NCBI RefSeq assembly: GCF_006539865.1
Contig: NZ_BJNV01000013.1
Span: forward strand, 1 to 64,000
Reading direction: 5' to 3'
Source: Zoogloea ramigera
Lineage (GTDB): Bacteria > Pseudomonadota > Gammaproteobacteria > Burkholderiales > Rhodocyclaceae
DNA: 64,000 nt
Position numbers and translations under genes: made by a program. The notes beneath the pieces were generated by a model. The model made no database searches. It was given only the letters and a program-made list of their open reading frames with translations, and was not told the DNA's origin. Shown one piece after another: positions 1-7,545 of this stretch. The stretch's first letter is position 1; each line of letters begins with the position of its first letter.

Positions 1-77
1 TCAGACAATGCATCTTCGAGTATCAGCAGATTGTCGGCTTGATCGTCAACGACCAGTACGTGGGCGCGCTGCTTCAT
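1..77 (-). CDS. Response regulator receiver-domain protein, N-terminal fragment
   Basis: Only the first 25 codons lie in the window; the rest runs off the left edge. The visible peptide starts MKQRAHVLVVDDQADN, which matches the first beta strand and acidic pair (VVDD) of a CheY-type receiver domain; the second Asp of that pair normally helps bind Mg2+ next to the phosphorylated Asp, which is outside the window. The start is supported by a good ribosome binding site (AGGAGAG) seven to thirteen bases upstream on the minus strand. The output domain and partner kinase cannot be seen. Family assignment is confident for such a short piece, but the role is unknown. Confidence 0.75.
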   Translation of the reverse strand, partial: MKQRAHVLVVDDQADNLLILEDALS

Positions 78-205
78 GTCCTGCTCTCCTACCCCTTCAT
101 TAACTTCATATCATGTCGCTTCCCAAGATCCTCTGGCAAACCCGGGCCCGGCAGACATCCCCGCCGCACCACGAATCTACGCAGCGCCGGGCGCGGGGCT
201 AGCCG

Positions 206-718
206 ATGGCTCTGCTCTACAGCTTCCCGCCCGTTGCGGCGCCCGATGCCCATACACTGATCCTCGGCAGCATGCCCGGGCAGGCCTCGCTGGCGGCCGG
301 CGAATACTATGCCCACCGGCGCAATCTGTTCTGGCCGATACTCGGCGAACTCTTCGGCGCGAGCCCGGCGCTCCCGTATGCGGCACGCCTGCAGAAACTG
401 ACCGACGCCGGCCTGGCCTTGTGGGACGTGCTCCAGTGCTGCGAACGGGAAGGCAGCCTGGACGGAAACATAGCGCCGGCGTCCATCGTCGCCAACGATT
501 TTGCCACCTTCCTGACCGAACATCCCCGCATCGTGCGGGTTTTCTTCAACGGCACGCTGGCGGACACCAGCTTTCGGCGCCACGTGCTGCAGACGCTTCC
601 CCATCACTCACTGCACTTCACCCGCCTGCCCTCCACCAGCCCGGCCAATGCCGCCTACAGCTACGCCCGGCGGCTCGAGGCCTGGCGGGCACTCACTGCA
701 TCGGCTCCGGGCGGCTGA
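206..718 (+). CDS. Uracil/hypoxanthine-DNA glycosylase, UDG family 6 (HDG type)
   Basis: A 170-residue protein of the uracil-DNA glycosylase superfamily, closest by motif to family 6 hypoxanthine-DNA glycosylases, which remove deaminated adenine (hypoxanthine) to start base excision repair. Visible signatures: LILGSMPG at residues 18-25, the YYAHRRNLFW block at 34-43 (Asn-40 fits the residue reported as catalytic in this family), a CxREGSLD block in the middle, and STSPANA near residue 145. The length is normal for the family. It is monocistronic and converges on the PHA synthase gene, with about 26 bp between the two stops. Whether it prefers hypoxanthine or uracil cannot be told from sequence. 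Confidence 0.85.
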   Translation: MALLYSFPPVAAPDAHTLILGSMPGQASLAAGEYYAHRRNLFWPILGELFGASPALPYAARLQKLTDAGLALWDVLQCCEREGSLDGNIAPASIVANDFATFLTEHPRIVRVFFNGTLADTSFRRHVLQTLPHHSLHFTRLPSTSPANAAYSYARRLEAWRALTASAPGG

Positions 719-744
719 CGTCCACGCCCGCCTCCGGCACGGGC

Positions 745-2478
745 TCAACGCTCCAGCACGTAGGTGCCCGGCGCATCGGCCAGGGCCGGAAACGCCTCGG
801 TCGCCACCGGCGGCGCGTCGACGAGCCCGCCGCACTGGGGCTTGAGCCATTCCATCCAGTCAGGCCACCAGCTCCCGGCCTGCTCCACGGCACCGCCCTG
901 CCAGCCCTCCGCCGTATCTGTGCGACGGGCCGGGCCAACCCAGAAACGGCGCTTCGGCGGATCGACGGGCGGATTGACGATGCCGAGAATATGCCCCGAG
1001 CTCGACAACACAAAACGCTTCGGCCCGCTCACGTGGTTGAGGGTTTTGAAAGTCTGGCGCCACGGCGCGATGTGGTCGTCCTCGGCCCCGACCGCATACA
1101 CCGGCTGCGTGATCCGGCCGAGGTCGATGGGCTCGCCGGCAACCGTGAGCGCGTCCTTGTCGATAAGGTGGTTGTTCAGGTAAAGCTCACGCAGGTACCA
1201 CGCGTGCATCGCGTAGGGCATCCGTGTGGTGTCCATGTTCCAGTAAAGCACATCGAAGGGCGGTGGTGTCTCGCCATACAGCCAGCCATGCACCACGTAG
1301 TGCCAGATCAGGCTGTTGGAGCGGAGCAACCTGAAGGCCGACGCCATCTCGGCACCGTCCAGGTAGCCTTTTTTCTCCATGTTCTGGGTGATGTAGCGGA
1401 TGCTGCCCTCGTCCACGAACACCTCGATGTCACCCGGCTTGTGGAAATCGACCAGCGTGGTGAATAAGGTGCAGTGGGCAACCGGCACGTCCTCTTCAGC
1501 GTAATGCCGGTTGGCCCAGGCCATGTAAGTGGTGAGCGCCGTACCGCCGATGCAGTAGCCGATCGCGTGCACCTTGGCGGAGCCGCTGACGGCCCGGGCG
1601 GTGTCGACGAGGCTCTGGACACCCTCGATCAGATAGTCGTCGAAGCGCACATCGCGCATCTCTTCACCCGGGTTCTTCCAGCTGGTGATGAACACATCCA
1701 GGCCCTGGTCCAGCAGGTAGCGGACCAGGCTCTTCTTGGGGTTGATGTCGAGGATATAAAACTTGTTGATCCACGGGGTGACGATCACCACCGGTACCTG
1801 ATGCACCCTGGCCTGGCTCGGCGTGTAATGGATTACCTCCACGAGCCGGTTGCGGAACACCACCTTGCCGGGTGTCAGCGCCAGGTTCTTGCCGACCTTG
1901 AAATCACCGGGGTCGGTCATTCGGATGTTGCCCGCCTGCAGGTCATCGAGGAAATTCCGCATGCCCTTCACGAGGCTGTCGCCCCGGGTCTCGATCGCCC
2001 GCTGCATCGCCACCGGGTTGCTCATCAGGAAGTTGGTGGGCGCGACCGCGTTGAGCCACTTCCGCCACCAGAACGCCGCCCTTCGGCGCTCCTTCTGGGA
2101 CAGGCCCGGCGTTTCGTAGAGCATGTCCTGGACGTGGTGGGTGAGTACCAGATACCACTCCTTGACGAGATCCCAGGTGGGCGACTCCTCCCAGACCTTG
2201 TCGGCAAAGCGCACGTCATCCACGTTGGGCTTCAGGGGGTCGTCGCTGGGCAGGCCCATCGCCCTCCTCCAGGTGTGCCATTGCAGCGCCCAGAGGCTGC
2301 TGGAGATGCTCGCCATGCTATCGGCCAGCTCCTGGGGATGCGCCATCCAGGCAAGCTGGGCATGAACCAGCGGGGCGGCCATGCCAAGGGGGTCGATCGA
2401 CGATTCGACGCTATCGTGGAGCGTCCGCAGGGATTTGCGGGCAAGCTCGATAGGTGCAGCAGGAACACGTGGACTCAC
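745..2478 (-). CDS. phaC: Class I poly(3-hydroxyalkanoate) synthase PhaC
   Basis: Polymerises (R)-3-hydroxyacyl-CoA into storage polyester on the granule surface. At 577 residues it has the usual class I length. The N-terminal alpha/beta-hydrolase cap is followed by the lipase-like box GYCIGG at 307-312 with catalytic Cys-309, an Asp in GAEDDH near 467-468 and the catalytic His in SSGHILGI at 496. The start is GTG at 2478, chosen because an AGGAGAG ribosome binding site lies just upstream and the N-terminus is short of nothing conserved. No phaA/B or phasin gene is next to it, so it is a solitary synthase gene. It is divergent from the stress-protein gene and shares a 172-bp intergenic region with it. 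Confidence 0.97.
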   Translation of the reverse strand: MSPRVPAAPIELARKSLRTLHDSVESSIDPLGMAAPLVHAQLAWMAHPQELADSMASISSSLWALQWHTWRRAMGLPSDDPLKPNVDDVRFADKVWEESPTWDLVKEWYLVLTHHVQDMLYETPGLSQKERRRAAFWWRKWLNAVAPTNFLMSNPVAMQRAIETRGDSLVKGMRNFLDDLQAGNIRMTDPGDFKVGKNLALTPGKVVFRNRLVEVIHYTPSQARVHQVPVVIVTPWINKFYILDINPKKSLVRYLLDQGLDVFITSWKNPGEEMRDVRFDDYLIEGVQSLVDTARAVSGSAKVHAIGYCIGGTALTTYMAWANRHYAEEDVPVAHCTLFTTLVDFHKPGDIEVFVDEGSIRYITQNMEKKGYLDGAEMASAFRLLRSNSLIWHYVVHGWLYGETPPPFDVLYWNMDTTRMPYAMHAWYLRELYLNNHLIDKDALTVAGEPIDLGRITQPVYAVGAEDDHIAPWRQTFKTLNHVSGPKRFVLSSSGHILGIVNPPVDPPKRRFWVGPARRTDTAEGWQGGAVEQAGSWWPDWMEWLKPQCGGLVDAPPVATEAFPALADAPGTYVLER

Positions 2479-2574
2479 GAGAGCTCTCCTTTAAACTGCG
2501 CCTCGACAGCACGGGGGTGCTGTCGCGTCATGGGCGTCTGTCGTGCATGTTCGCGCCTCCTAGTCGAGACTCGA

Positions 2575-2618
2575 TTGACCTGCATCAAACGGCCATGGAA
2601 CGCAATCGGTCCTATAAT
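2575..2618 (+). promoter_or_regulatory. FNR/Anr-type box and -10 element of the uspA-like gene
   Basis: TTGAC-CTGC-ATCAA at 2575-2588 differs from the FNR consensus (TTGAT-N4-ATCAA) at one base. A perfect TATAAT lies at 2613-2618. If transcription starts near 2623-2625, the box is centred close to -41.5, the position at which FNR-type activators recruit polymerase in class II promoters. The ATG of the stress-protein gene follows at 2651. The box and hexamer are seen directly; oxygen control is inferred from them. Confidence 0.75.
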
Positions 2619-2650
2619 GTTTTCGTTCCCTTCCCTATCGGAGTGATCTC

Positions 2651-3094
2651 ATGTTCAAGAATATTCTCGTTCCTACCGATGGCTCCGAACTCTCCGACTC
2701 GACGGTCGAGCGGGCAATCAGCTTTGCCAAGGATGCAGGCGCAAGAATCACTTTCTTCTATGCTCAACCCGACTTCCCGACGCCGCTTTACGGTGAAGGC
2801 GCCTTGTTTGACCCCACCACGCCGGAGCAGTTCAGCAAGGCCGCTGCGGCCGAAGCCGAGAAAATCCTTACCCGCTACAACGCCTCGGCGAATGCCGCAG
2901 GGATCGAGTCCAACGGTGACACGGTCGTCAGCGAAGTCCCCTTCGAGGCCATCATCGCGGCAGCCCAGCGCAACGGCAGCGACCTCATCTTCATGGCATC
3001 CCATGGCCGGCGCGGCTTGAGCGGTCTGTTGCTCGGCAGCGAGACCCAGAAGGTTCTCACCCACAGCAAGATTCCCGTACTCGTTTATCGTTGA
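2651..3094 (+). CDS. Universal stress protein, UspA family
   Basis: A 147-residue single-domain Usp protein. The N-terminus (MFKNILVPTDGSE) is the typical first strand with the nucleotide-contacting Asp, and the C-terminal SHGRRGLSGLLLGSE segment is the ATP-binding-type glycine loop, followed by the dimer strand IPVLVYR. Usp proteins of this class help cells survive oxygen limitation and growth arrest; the biochemical role is still loosely defined. The upstream FNR-type box suggests induction at low oxygen, in line with the cbb3 oxidase operon nearby. It is monocistronic and ends in a strong hairpin. Divergent from phaC. Confidence 0.93.
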   Translation: MFKNILVPTDGSELSDSTVERAISFAKDAGARITFFYAQPDFPTPLYGEGALFDPTTPEQFSKAAAAEAEKILTRYNASANAAGIESNGDTVVSEVPFEAIIAAAQRNGSDLIFMASHGRRGLSGLLLGSETQKVLTHSKIPVLVYR

Positions 3095-3110
3095 GACGCC
3101 CCGCAAACGC

Positions 3111-3154
3111 GACAAGGCCCCGCAGCTTGGAAGCTTGCGGGGCCTTGTTGTTTT
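3111..3154 (+). terminator. Intrinsic terminator after the stress-protein gene
   Basis: A perfect 13-bp stem (ACAAGGCCCCGCA at 3112-3124 with its complement at 3136-3148) is followed by a T-rich tract. It sits between convergent genes and may also stop transcription arriving from the cco locus, though the minus-strand side lacks a clear U-run. Confidence 0.85.
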
Positions 3155-3185
3155 GGCGTCGGCAAACGCCTCAAGGTGGCAGGGG

Positions 3186-3428
3186 CTAGTCCAGATCTGA
3201 CCTGTTGATCTCTTCCGCCGTACGCTGGAAGAACAAGGTCACCAGGCTGGAGCTGGCGCAAATCAGCCAGAGGCCAAAGAAACCGATCGAGTATGTCGCG
3301 ATCGCCGAGAAATGCACCGGAACCCCCATGAAATACAGCTCCTGGGGATTGACCACCGTGAAGAACACGATCTCGGCTATCCCGGCAACAATGAACGACG
3401 GCCACAACACCTGGATCAGTTTCAACAT
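3186..3428 (-). CDS. Small two-helix membrane protein at the end of the cco locus
   Basis: An 80-residue protein with two predicted transmembrane helices (about 8-28 and 43-66) and a short charged C-terminus (QRTAEEINRSDLD). I do not recognise a named family. It is the last gene of the run ccoG-ccoH-DUF3149-this gene, 40 bp after the previous stop, all on the same strand, so it is probably cotranscribed with the oxidase maturation genes. The ribosome binding site AAGGAGCTGAAGG fits the chosen ATG. A role linked to the cbb3 oxidase or its assembly is a contextual inference only. Confidence 0.75.
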   Translation of the reverse strand: MLKLIQVLWPSFIVAGIAEIVFFTVVNPQELYFMGVPVHFSAIATYSIGFFGLWLICASSSLVTLFFQRTAEEINRSDLD

Positions 3429-3468
3429 CCTTCAGCTCCTTCCAAAAAACCTACGGGCTCCGGGGCTA

Positions 3469-3609
3469 TCAGCCATGAGCCTGCTTTTCATCTTCTGCAA
3501 TGTGCCGCTTTGCGAAACGGTAGAGGTAAACCGCCATGCCGATGATGAAAGCGATGGTGAATACGCTCATGAGACCAATATCGGTCGAGAACAACTCTTG
3601 CCAAGCCAT
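3469..3609 (-). CDS. DUF3149-type 46-residue membrane protein
   Basis: A short gene encoding a peptide that starts MAWQELFSTDIGLMSVF. The ELFSTDIGLMS segment is characteristic of the small DUF3149 proteins of beta- and gammaproteobacteria. It has one transmembrane helix (about residues 13-31) and a basic then acidic tail ending in QAHG. An excellent ribosome binding site (AGGAGGATGTC) precedes the ATG, and the gene lies 13 bp after ccoH and 40 bp before the last small membrane gene, so it looks translated and part of the same operon. The molecular function of the family is unknown. Its position suggests a link to cbb3 oxidase assembly, similar in size to small oxidase subunits. Confidence 0.8.
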   Translation of the reverse strand: MAWQELFSTDIGLMSVFTIAFIIGMAVYLYRFAKRHIAEDEKQAHG

Positions 3610-3622
3610 GACATCCTCCTAG

Positions 3623-4150
3623 TCAATCTACAGGTTTGAGATCAGACGAATCGATCCGGATCTCGGTCTCTGCGGGGAGGAACGCGGTCCCTGACAGCCT
3701 CCAGCTGCGGGACTCATCTTCTATGAGAACTTTCCAGTGGGCACTGCTGAGCGCAGCGCGTACGGCACCACGATAAAGATCACCGCTCCGCTCCAGGACG
3801 AGCTGCTGATCCAGCCCGCCCTTCGTCGGATGCGCCAGGGTGACGAGCAGCTTGGACGGCAGCTCGACCCCCGAACGTGCAGCCAGACCAACGGAAATCT
3901 CATCGGCCGAAAACTTCACCTGCCCGACCAGGCCGCGCTCCTGGGCCGCGTTGGCTCGGGCCAGGGTCTGGTTGATCGCCAGCCCCTGCTTGTAGTAATC
4001 GTCGGCAACAAGCCCGTCGAAAGAGGTGATTGCGAGCCACAGGGTGATGAAACCGGCCACGATCGCCGTCGCCGGCATCAGCATCAGGAGCCAGGTCCAG
4101 CGCTCCTTGTACCAGGGGAGGGAATCGCGACGGGTCTGGGTTGCACTCAT
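3623..4150 (-). CDS. ccoH: cbb3 oxidase assembly protein CcoH (FixH family)
   Basis: A 175-residue single-span membrane protein: cytoplasmic N-terminus, one helix at about 20-42, then a periplasmic beta-rich domain. The FDGLVADDYYKQGLAINQ segment right after the helix is the hallmark of FixH/CcoH. The family is needed for maturation and stability of the cbb3 oxidase, where CcoH contacts CcoN and CcoP. It follows ccoG by 18 bp, as in the common ccoGHIS order, but here the next genes are two small membrane proteins instead of ccoI and ccoS; the copper ATPase must be encoded elsewhere. Confidence 0.92.
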   Translation of the reverse strand: MSATQTRRDSLPWYKERWTWLLMLMPATAIVAGFITLWLAITSFDGLVADDYYKQGLAINQTLARANAAQERGLVGQVKFSADEISVGLAARSGVELPSKLLVTLAHPTKGGLDQQLVLERSGDLYRGAVRAALSSAHWKVLIEDESRSWRLSGTAFLPAETEIRIDSSDLKPVD

Positions 4151-4168
4151 TTTTAGTTGAATCCTGGG

Positions 4169-5608
4169 TTAGCGGGGCATGAGGAAGGAAGTCTTCTCGC
4201 GGACGGAGACCGTCTCGTCGTCGAGCGCCTTGACCTCGATATAAACGGTATTGGAACCAGGCTTGCCCGACTCCGGCGGCACGGCAACTTCCACCGTCAC
4301 CGACTTCAGGCCGGCGGCATCCACCTCGAAGGGCTCCTTGGGGGAGATCTGGACGCCGTCAAGGCCACTCACCGACAGGGCAAAGCGACGCGGCCCCTCG
4401 GTCATGTTCATGACCTGCAGGTTGTAGACGTTGGCGATCAGACCACCCTCCACTTCACGGCTCAGGGTGGAACGGTCCTTGAGCACGTCGACACGCAGCG
4501 TCGAACGCGTTGCAAGCCCCCACACCAGCGCCACACAGAGCGCCACGAGCACCGTAGCGTAGATGATGATGCGCGGGCGCATCATGTGGCCGATGATCTC
4601 CTTGCGCCCCCAGTGGCGCTTCATCGCGTTCTCGGTGGTGTAGCGGATCAGCCCCTTCGGATAATCCATCTTCTCCATGACCTGATCGCAGGCGTCGATG
4701 CACGCCGCACAACCGATACACTCGTACTGCAGACCGTTACGGATGTCGATGCCGGTCGGGCAGACCTGGACGCAGATGCCACAATCCACGCAATCACCCT
4801 TCCCCGCGACCTTCAGGTCGATGCCTTTCTTGCGCGGGCCACGCGGCTCACCGCGCTCCGGATCGTAGGTGATGACCAGGGTATCGGGGTCGAACATGAC
4901 GCCCTGGAAGCGAGCGTAGGGGCACATGTACTTGCAGACCTGCTCGCGCATGACACCGGCGAACAGGTAGGTGAAACCGCCATAGAAGAAGATCCAGAAG
5001 AGCTCCCACGGACCGAAGCTGAAGGTGAGGGCTTCGTGCACAAGCTCGCGGATGGGGGTGAAGTAGCCGACCAGCGTGAAACCTGTCCACAGCGAGAGCA
5101 GACCCCAGGAGCCGAACTTGGCCGCCTTGATCGCAAACTTGCGACCACTCATCGGCGCCTCGTCGAGCTTCATGCGCTGGGAACGGTTACCCTCGATCTT
5201 CTCCTCGATCCACATGAAGATCTCGGTATAAACCGTCTGCGGGCAGGCGTAGCCACACCACAGGCGCCCTGCGACCGCGGTAAAGAAGAACAGCGAATAG
5301 GCACTGATGATCAGCAGGATCGCCAGGAAGAACACGTCCTGCGGCCAGAAAATCCAGTCGAAGATGTAAAACTTGCGTTCGACGACGTCGAGCAGAACGG
5401 CCTGCCGGTCATTCCATGGAACCCAGCACAGGCCATAGAAGATCAGCTGGGTCGCCCACACCAGAATCCACCGCCACTTTGCGAAGACTCCGGTAACAGC
5501 GCGGGGATAAACCTTTTGCCGGACGGCATAGAGGGTCTCATCGTTTTCGGAGCTCGCCTTGGCTTTAGCGTCAGCGGCCTTTGGGGATTGGGTGTCAGGC
5601 TGACTCAT
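4169..5608 (-). CDS. ccoG: cbb3 oxidase maturation factor CcoG (FixG/RdxA), Cu(II) reductase type
   Basis: A 479-residue polytopic membrane protein with a ferredoxin-like domain. Transmembrane helices carry the short Cys motifs CGYACP (118-123) and CKYMCP (225-230). Two CxxCxxCxxxC [4Fe-4S] motifs lie at about 273-283 and 297-307, and an Ig-like periplasmic C-terminal domain follows. Homologues reduce Cu(II) to Cu(I) for delivery to the CuB site of cbb3 oxidase. The gene lies downstream of ccoP, separated by about 100 bp that contain a hairpin, so it may have its own promoter in the AT-rich stretch before the ATG. It is followed by ccoH at 18 bp. Confidence 0.97.
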   Translation of the reverse strand: MSQPDTQSPKAADAKAKASSENDETLYAVRQKVYPRAVTGVFAKWRWILVWATQLIFYGLCWVPWNDRQAVLLDVVERKFYIFDWIFWPQDVFFLAILLIISAYSLFFFTAVAGRLWCGYACPQTVYTEIFMWIEEKIEGNRSQRMKLDEAPMSGRKFAIKAAKFGSWGLLSLWTGFTLVGYFTPIRELVHEALTFSFGPWELFWIFFYGGFTYLFAGVMREQVCKYMCPYARFQGVMFDPDTLVITYDPERGEPRGPRKKGIDLKVAGKGDCVDCGICVQVCPTGIDIRNGLQYECIGCAACIDACDQVMEKMDYPKGLIRYTTENAMKRHWGRKEIIGHMMRPRIIIYATVLVALCVALVWGLATRSTLRVDVLKDRSTLSREVEGGLIANVYNLQVMNMTEGPRRFALSVSGLDGVQISPKEPFEVDAAGLKSVTVEVAVPPESGKPGSNTVYIEVKALDDETVSVREKTSFLMPR

Positions 5609-5643
5609 GATCGTTATATCGCTATATTCTAATATTCTGTCTC

Positions 5644-5672
5644 GAAAACTCCCCGGGACCAGCCCGGGGAAT
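5644..5672 (-). terminator. Hairpin between ccoP and ccoG
   Basis: An 8-bp GC-rich stem (TCCCCGGG at 5650-5657 with CCCGGGGA at 5663-5670) is followed on the minus strand by a short T-run (AGTTTTC). It probably ends or attenuates the ccoNOQP transcript before ccoGH, setting lower expression of the assembly genes. Confidence 0.65.
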
Positions 5673-5707
5673 CATCTTTTTGAAACGCAGACACTTTTAC
5701 GAAAGGC

Positions 5708-6631
5708 TTATTTCTTGGCCTCAGCCGGTGCAGCGCTGTTCTTGGACAGGCTCAGAACATAGGCGGCCAGCAGGTGCACCTTGTCTTCACCAAGGAATTC
5801 CTTGAACGCGGGCATCTGGTTGCTGCGGCCGTTGGTAACGGTTTCGATGATGGTTGCTTCACCGGAACCATACAGCCAGACCTTGTCAGTCAGGTTGGGA
5901 GCGCCGAGGGCGGGCGTGCCCTTGGCTTCCGGACCGTGGCAAGCCACGCAGTTCTGGGCAAACAAGTCCTTGCCACGCTGAGCGCGCAGGGAATCGTGGG
6001 CCAGACCCGACAGGGAACGGACATAGTTCGCCACGTCCTTGGTCCCCTCAGCGCCAAGCGCCGGGCCGAACGGAGGCATCATGCCCTGACGGCCACCCAG
6101 GAGCGTCGTCTTGATGGTTTCCGGCTCGCCGCCATACAGCCAGTCGCTGTCGGTGAGGTTCGGGAAGCCCTTTGCGCCCTTGGCATCCGCGCCGTGACAC
6201 TGGGCGCAGTAGGTCAGGAACAGACGCTGGCCCATGGCATTGGCTTCCTTGTCGCCAGCAACAGCGTTGAGGTCCATGGTGCGGAACTTGGCGAAGATCG
6301 GGCCGTACTTCTCGGCCGCGGCCTTCTGCTCGGCTTCCCACTGGCCGCCGGACGACCAGCCCAGCTTGCCCTGGTTGTTGCCGAAGCCGGGGTACATGGC
6401 CAGATACGAGATCGCAAAGATGATCGTGATCCAGAACATGTACATCCACCAGCGGGGCAGCGGGTTGTTGTACTCCTGCAGGGTCTCGTCCCAGATGTGG
6501 TCGTGCAGCCCCACCGGGCCAGGCGTCCGCGCCTTGTTGTTCGAAACCAGCACGAACACGCAGAACGCAATGCTCAGGAACACCAACACCATCACATAGG
6601 CGTTCCAGAAACCGCTAACAAAGTCAGCCAT
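5708..6631 (-). CDS. ccoP: cbb3-type cytochrome c oxidase diheme subunit CcoP
   Basis: A 307-residue membrane-anchored cytochrome c that accepts electrons from soluble cytochromes and passes them to CcoO and CcoN. Two hydrophobic helices (about 10-32 and 60-80) precede two cytochrome c domains with heme motifs CAQCH (142-146) and CVACH (228-232). The start MADFVSG at 6631 is chosen over upstream in-frame codons because a strong purine-rich ribosome binding site (AAGGAAGGAA) precedes it and family members begin this way. It overlaps ccoQ by 8 bp, pointing to translational coupling. Last gene of the structural operon; a hairpin follows. Confidence 0.97.
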   Translation of the reverse strand: MADFVSGFWNAYVMVLVFLSIAFCVFVLVSNNKARTPGPVGLHDHIWDETLQEYNNPLPRWWMYMFWITIIFAISYLAMYPGFGNNQGKLGWSSGGQWEAEQKAAAEKYGPIFAKFRTMDLNAVAGDKEANAMGQRLFLTYCAQCHGADAKGAKGFPNLTDSDWLYGGEPETIKTTLLGGRQGMMPPFGPALGAEGTKDVANYVRSLSGLAHDSLRAQRGKDLFAQNCVACHGPEAKGTPALGAPNLTDKVWLYGSGEATIIETVTNGRSNQMPAFKEFLGEDKVHLLAAYVLSLSKNSAAPAEAKK

Positions 6632-6818
6632 TTTTATTTCCTTCCTTGGTTTGCCCACCCTTTTGGGCGGGCAAGTCGTCCTCGCTGAACGGCAGGAGTG
6701 CTGCCTCGTCAAATCCCTTGCGTGCGCGCCCGCTGTAGGCCCACAGGGTGATGGCGATGAAACACACCAGCCCCAGGACAGTCACCACCGTACGTGCTTC
6801 ATTGATATCCAAGGTCAC
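6624..6818 (-). CDS. ccoQ: cbb3 oxidase small subunit CcoQ (FixQ)
   Basis: A 64-residue protein with one transmembrane helix (about 12-29) followed by the GRARKGFDEAALLPF segment typical of CcoQ. The subunit stabilises the CcoNOP complex, especially in the presence of oxygen. It lies between ccoO (36 bp upstream) and ccoP (8-bp overlap), the standard place in ccoNOQP. Confidence 0.94.
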   Translation of the reverse strand: MTLDINEARTVVTVLGLVCFIAITLWAYSGRARKGFDEAALLPFSEDDLPAQKGGQTKEGNKNG

Positions 6819-6854
6819 ACTCCTTCGTTCTTAGAATGCTCGTCCCGAAGCGGC

Positions 6855-7529
6855 TCAGCTGCCCGAGTTGGTGGCGGGCGCAGGTGCGGCCTCGGCGGTG
6901 GGCGCCGGAGCGGCGGCCTTGCCGGACTTCAGCGCGGTACCGAGACCCTGCAGGTAAGCGATCACGGCGTCGAGTTCGGTCTTGCCTTCGAGCGCCTTGC
7001 GGGCACCCTTGATCTCTTCGTCGCTGTAAGGCACGCCCAGCTTTCGCAACGTCGTCATCTTGTCTTCAATGTCGTCGATCCTGGCCGGGCGATCAAGCCA
7101 TGGGAAAGCCGGCATGTTGGACTCGGGGACCACATCACGCGGGTTCAGGAGGTGAACACGGTGCCATTGGTCGGAGTAACGGCCACCAACACGGTGCAGA
7201 TCGGGGCCCGTACGCTTGGAGCCCCACTGGAACGGCCGGTCATAAACATACTCGCCGGCGACGGAGTAATGACCGTAGCGCTCGGTTTCGGCACGGAAGG
7301 GGCGGATCATCTGCGAGTGGCAGTTGTAACAGCCCTCCCGGACGTAGATATCCCGACCGACCAGCCGGACGGGATCGTAGGGCTTCAGCCCTTCGACTGG
7401 GGTGGTGGTCGAGTGCTGGAAGAACAGCGGAACGATTTCGACAAGGCCGCCAACGCTCACAGTGAGGAGCGTGAGGACAATGAGCAAGCCAACCTTGCGT
7501 TCGATGATGTCGTGATTCGATTGAGCCAT
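6855..7529 (-). CDS. ccoO: cbb3-type cytochrome c oxidase monoheme subunit CcoO
   Basis: A 224-residue subunit anchored by one N-terminal helix (about 13-34). The heme-binding motif CYNCH is at 67-71 in the conserved context [14 protein letters not shown], and an axial Met is expected in the [10 protein letters not shown] segment. The C-terminal tail (from about residue 200) is Ala/Pro-rich and low in complexity, and may be a linker without catalytic role. It is 16 bp downstream of ccoN in the same operon and transfers electrons from CcoP to the CcoN heme b site. Confidence 0.97.
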   Translation of the reverse strand: MAQSNHDIIERKVGLLIVLTLLTVSVGGLVEIVPLFFQHSTTTPVEGLKPYDPVRLVGRDIYVREGCYNCHSQMIRPFRAETERYGHYSVAGEYVYDRPFQWGSKRTGPDLHRVGGRYSDQWHRVHLLNPRDVVPESNMPAFPWLDRPARIDDIEDKMTTLRKLGVPYSDEEIKGARKALEGKTELDAVIAYLQGLGTALKSGKAAAPAPTAEAAPAPATNSGS

Positions 7530-7545
7530 GATTTTTTCCTCCCGA

